From Bacillota bacterium (lineage in GTDB: Bacteria; Bacillota; Bacilli; Alicyclobacillales; Alicyclobacillaceae): DNA of 6,083 nt. Under the pieces are notes generated by a model that made no database searches, had not been told where the DNA came from, and saw only the letters and a program-made list of their open reading frames with translations. Positions within the stretch are counted from its first letter, which is position 1; each line of letters opens with the position of its first letter. This document shows, one piece after another, positions 5,381 to 6,083 of the stretch. The translations under genes were made by a program, and so were the position numbers. Location: assembly GCA_021820805.1 (NCBI GenBank), contig JAKADF010000065.1, forward strand, positions 4,719-10,801. Direction: 5' to 3'.

Positions 5381-6083
5381 TTATACTCGTTCTAATTGAT
5401 GGGATTTGTCTGGATGATGGAAAATTAGAACTGCCAAGACTGAAGATAACGCGAGTATTGCCAATAACCAAAAGGCTCCGTTAAAGTTCCCTGTAGATTT
5501 GACCACCCAACCTGTTAGAGTTGGCGATACAAAACCAGCTATAGCAAAAAACGTATCCATGACTCCTAGGGCGGTTCCAGTACGTTCCTGAGCAACGTCT
5601 ACATTAATGGCATAAAAAGTCGAATTCGCACTCATGCCGAAGGCAACAGCCAATGAAATGAAAATAAGTGTCATTGTAAGATTGTGTGTGTAGATAACTG
5701 GAATAACGCATATTGCAGCTAGGAGTTGCGATATCCAAATAGGATGAGAACGAGCTTTTCGTAAACTCCCCGTCTTTTTCAAAACTGCATCGGATATATA
5801 ACCAACTAGCCAGAGTAAAATGGCTGCAAGCAACCATGGGAGAATACTAAAAAGACCAACCGATGTTAAATTTAAATTGTATTGTTTACTCAAATAGGTT
5901 GGTAACCAACCCATGAAGAAAAATAAATAATAACCGAATACGAAGAACGACCAATCATTAGCTAGGAGTCCGTCTGATGAAATGAATATGGTAACAGATC
6001 TGGGAAGGACGACACAATCGTAATGTCGAATTATTTGGGGTAGAGACATTCCATTGGACGGTGAACAAATGGCAAAGTTTAAG
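5381..6083 (-). CDS. MFS transporter, C-terminal half (5' end beyond window), probable organic-acid or sugar-acid importer
   Basis: The frame is open through the right edge, so the Met at 6049-6047 is internal and the real start is outside. About six transmembrane helices are visible, corresponding to TM7-TM12: near WSFFVFGYYLFFFMGWLPTYL (span 5900-5970), SVGLFSILPWLLAAILLWLVG, ISQLLAAICVIPVIY, LTMTLIFISLAVAFGMS, a helix around DTFFAIAGFVSPTLTGW, and FWLLAILALSSVLAVLIF. The TM8-TM9 loop carries GYISDAV...LRKAR, the second copy of the MFS loop signature. The wording resembles the anion:cation symporter group that includes glucarate, galactonate and hexuronate carriers; proton-coupled uptake into the cytosol is the usual mode. 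The C-terminal tail is short. Separated from the dehydratase operon but within the same neighbourhood, it is a plausible importer for the pathway substrate. The about 30 residues before LLANDW do not look like a typical central loop (see findings). Confidence 0.85.
   Translation of the reverse strand, partial: LNFAICSPSNGMSLPQIIRHYDCVVLPRSVTIFISSDGLLANDWSFFVFGYYLFFFMGWLPTYLSKQYNLNLTSVGLFSILPWLLAAILLWLVGYISDAVLKKTGSLRKARSHPIWISQLLAAICVIPVIYTHNLTMTLIFISLAVAFGMSANSTFYAINVDVAQERTGTALGVMDTFFAIAGFVSPTLTGWVVKSTGNFNGAFWLLAILALSSVLAVLIFHHPDKSHQLERV

Noticed and set aside
6047..6049. ATG at 6049-6047 as true start of the transporter
   Set aside because: It would give a protein with only half of the MFS fold, has no ribosome binding site, and the frame is open to the window edge.

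Overview
The window looks like a chromosomal segment of a Gram-positive Bacillota bacterium, probably Bacillales. The reasons are strong Shine-Dalgarno sequences of the AGGAGGTGA type, TTG and GTG starts, a clean sigmaA-type promoter, moderate to low G+C, and best family resemblance to Firmicute proteins. The species cannot be fixed from the sequence alone.

Layout. The left edge (1-763, +) is the 3' part of larE, the sulfur-insertion enzyme for the nickel-pincer (NPN) cofactor of lactate racemase-type enzymes. It ends at a perfect 19-bp hairpin (792-835) that it shares with a convergent minus-strand group. That group, read right to left, is a GntR regulator with an unusual C-terminal domain (4094-3492), a LarA/DUF2088-family racemase or epimerase homologue (about 3319-2075) and a mandelate-racemase-type enolase-superfamily acid-sugar dehydratase (1964-837). 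Divergent from the minus-strand regulator is a second, canonical FCD-type GntR regulator (4253-4963, +). It is followed by a 64-residue small protein of unknown function (5086-5280, +), and then by the C-terminal half of an MFS transporter of the organic-anion/sugar-acid type (5381 to beyond the right edge, -).

How it may work together (inference). The transporter would import a 2-hydroxy (sugar) acid. The LarA homologue would invert its C2 hydroxyl using the NPN cofactor, to which LarE contributes. The enolase-superfamily enzyme would then dehydrate the epimer to a 2-keto-3-deoxy acid. Two near-identical TGGT-N3-ACCA sites, one upstream of the LarA homologue and one just downstream of the FCD-GntR promoter, suggest that one of the GntR proteins controls both. 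The substrate is not identifiable from sequence. The most interesting possibility is a nickel-pincer-dependent epimerase working in series with an acid-sugar dehydratase.

No rRNA, tRNA, CRISPR array, insertion sequence or prophage signature was seen. No gene-free stretch exceeds 300 bases; the longest gaps (3320-3491, 4095-4252, 4964-5085 and 1965-2074) are described under the regulatory entries.
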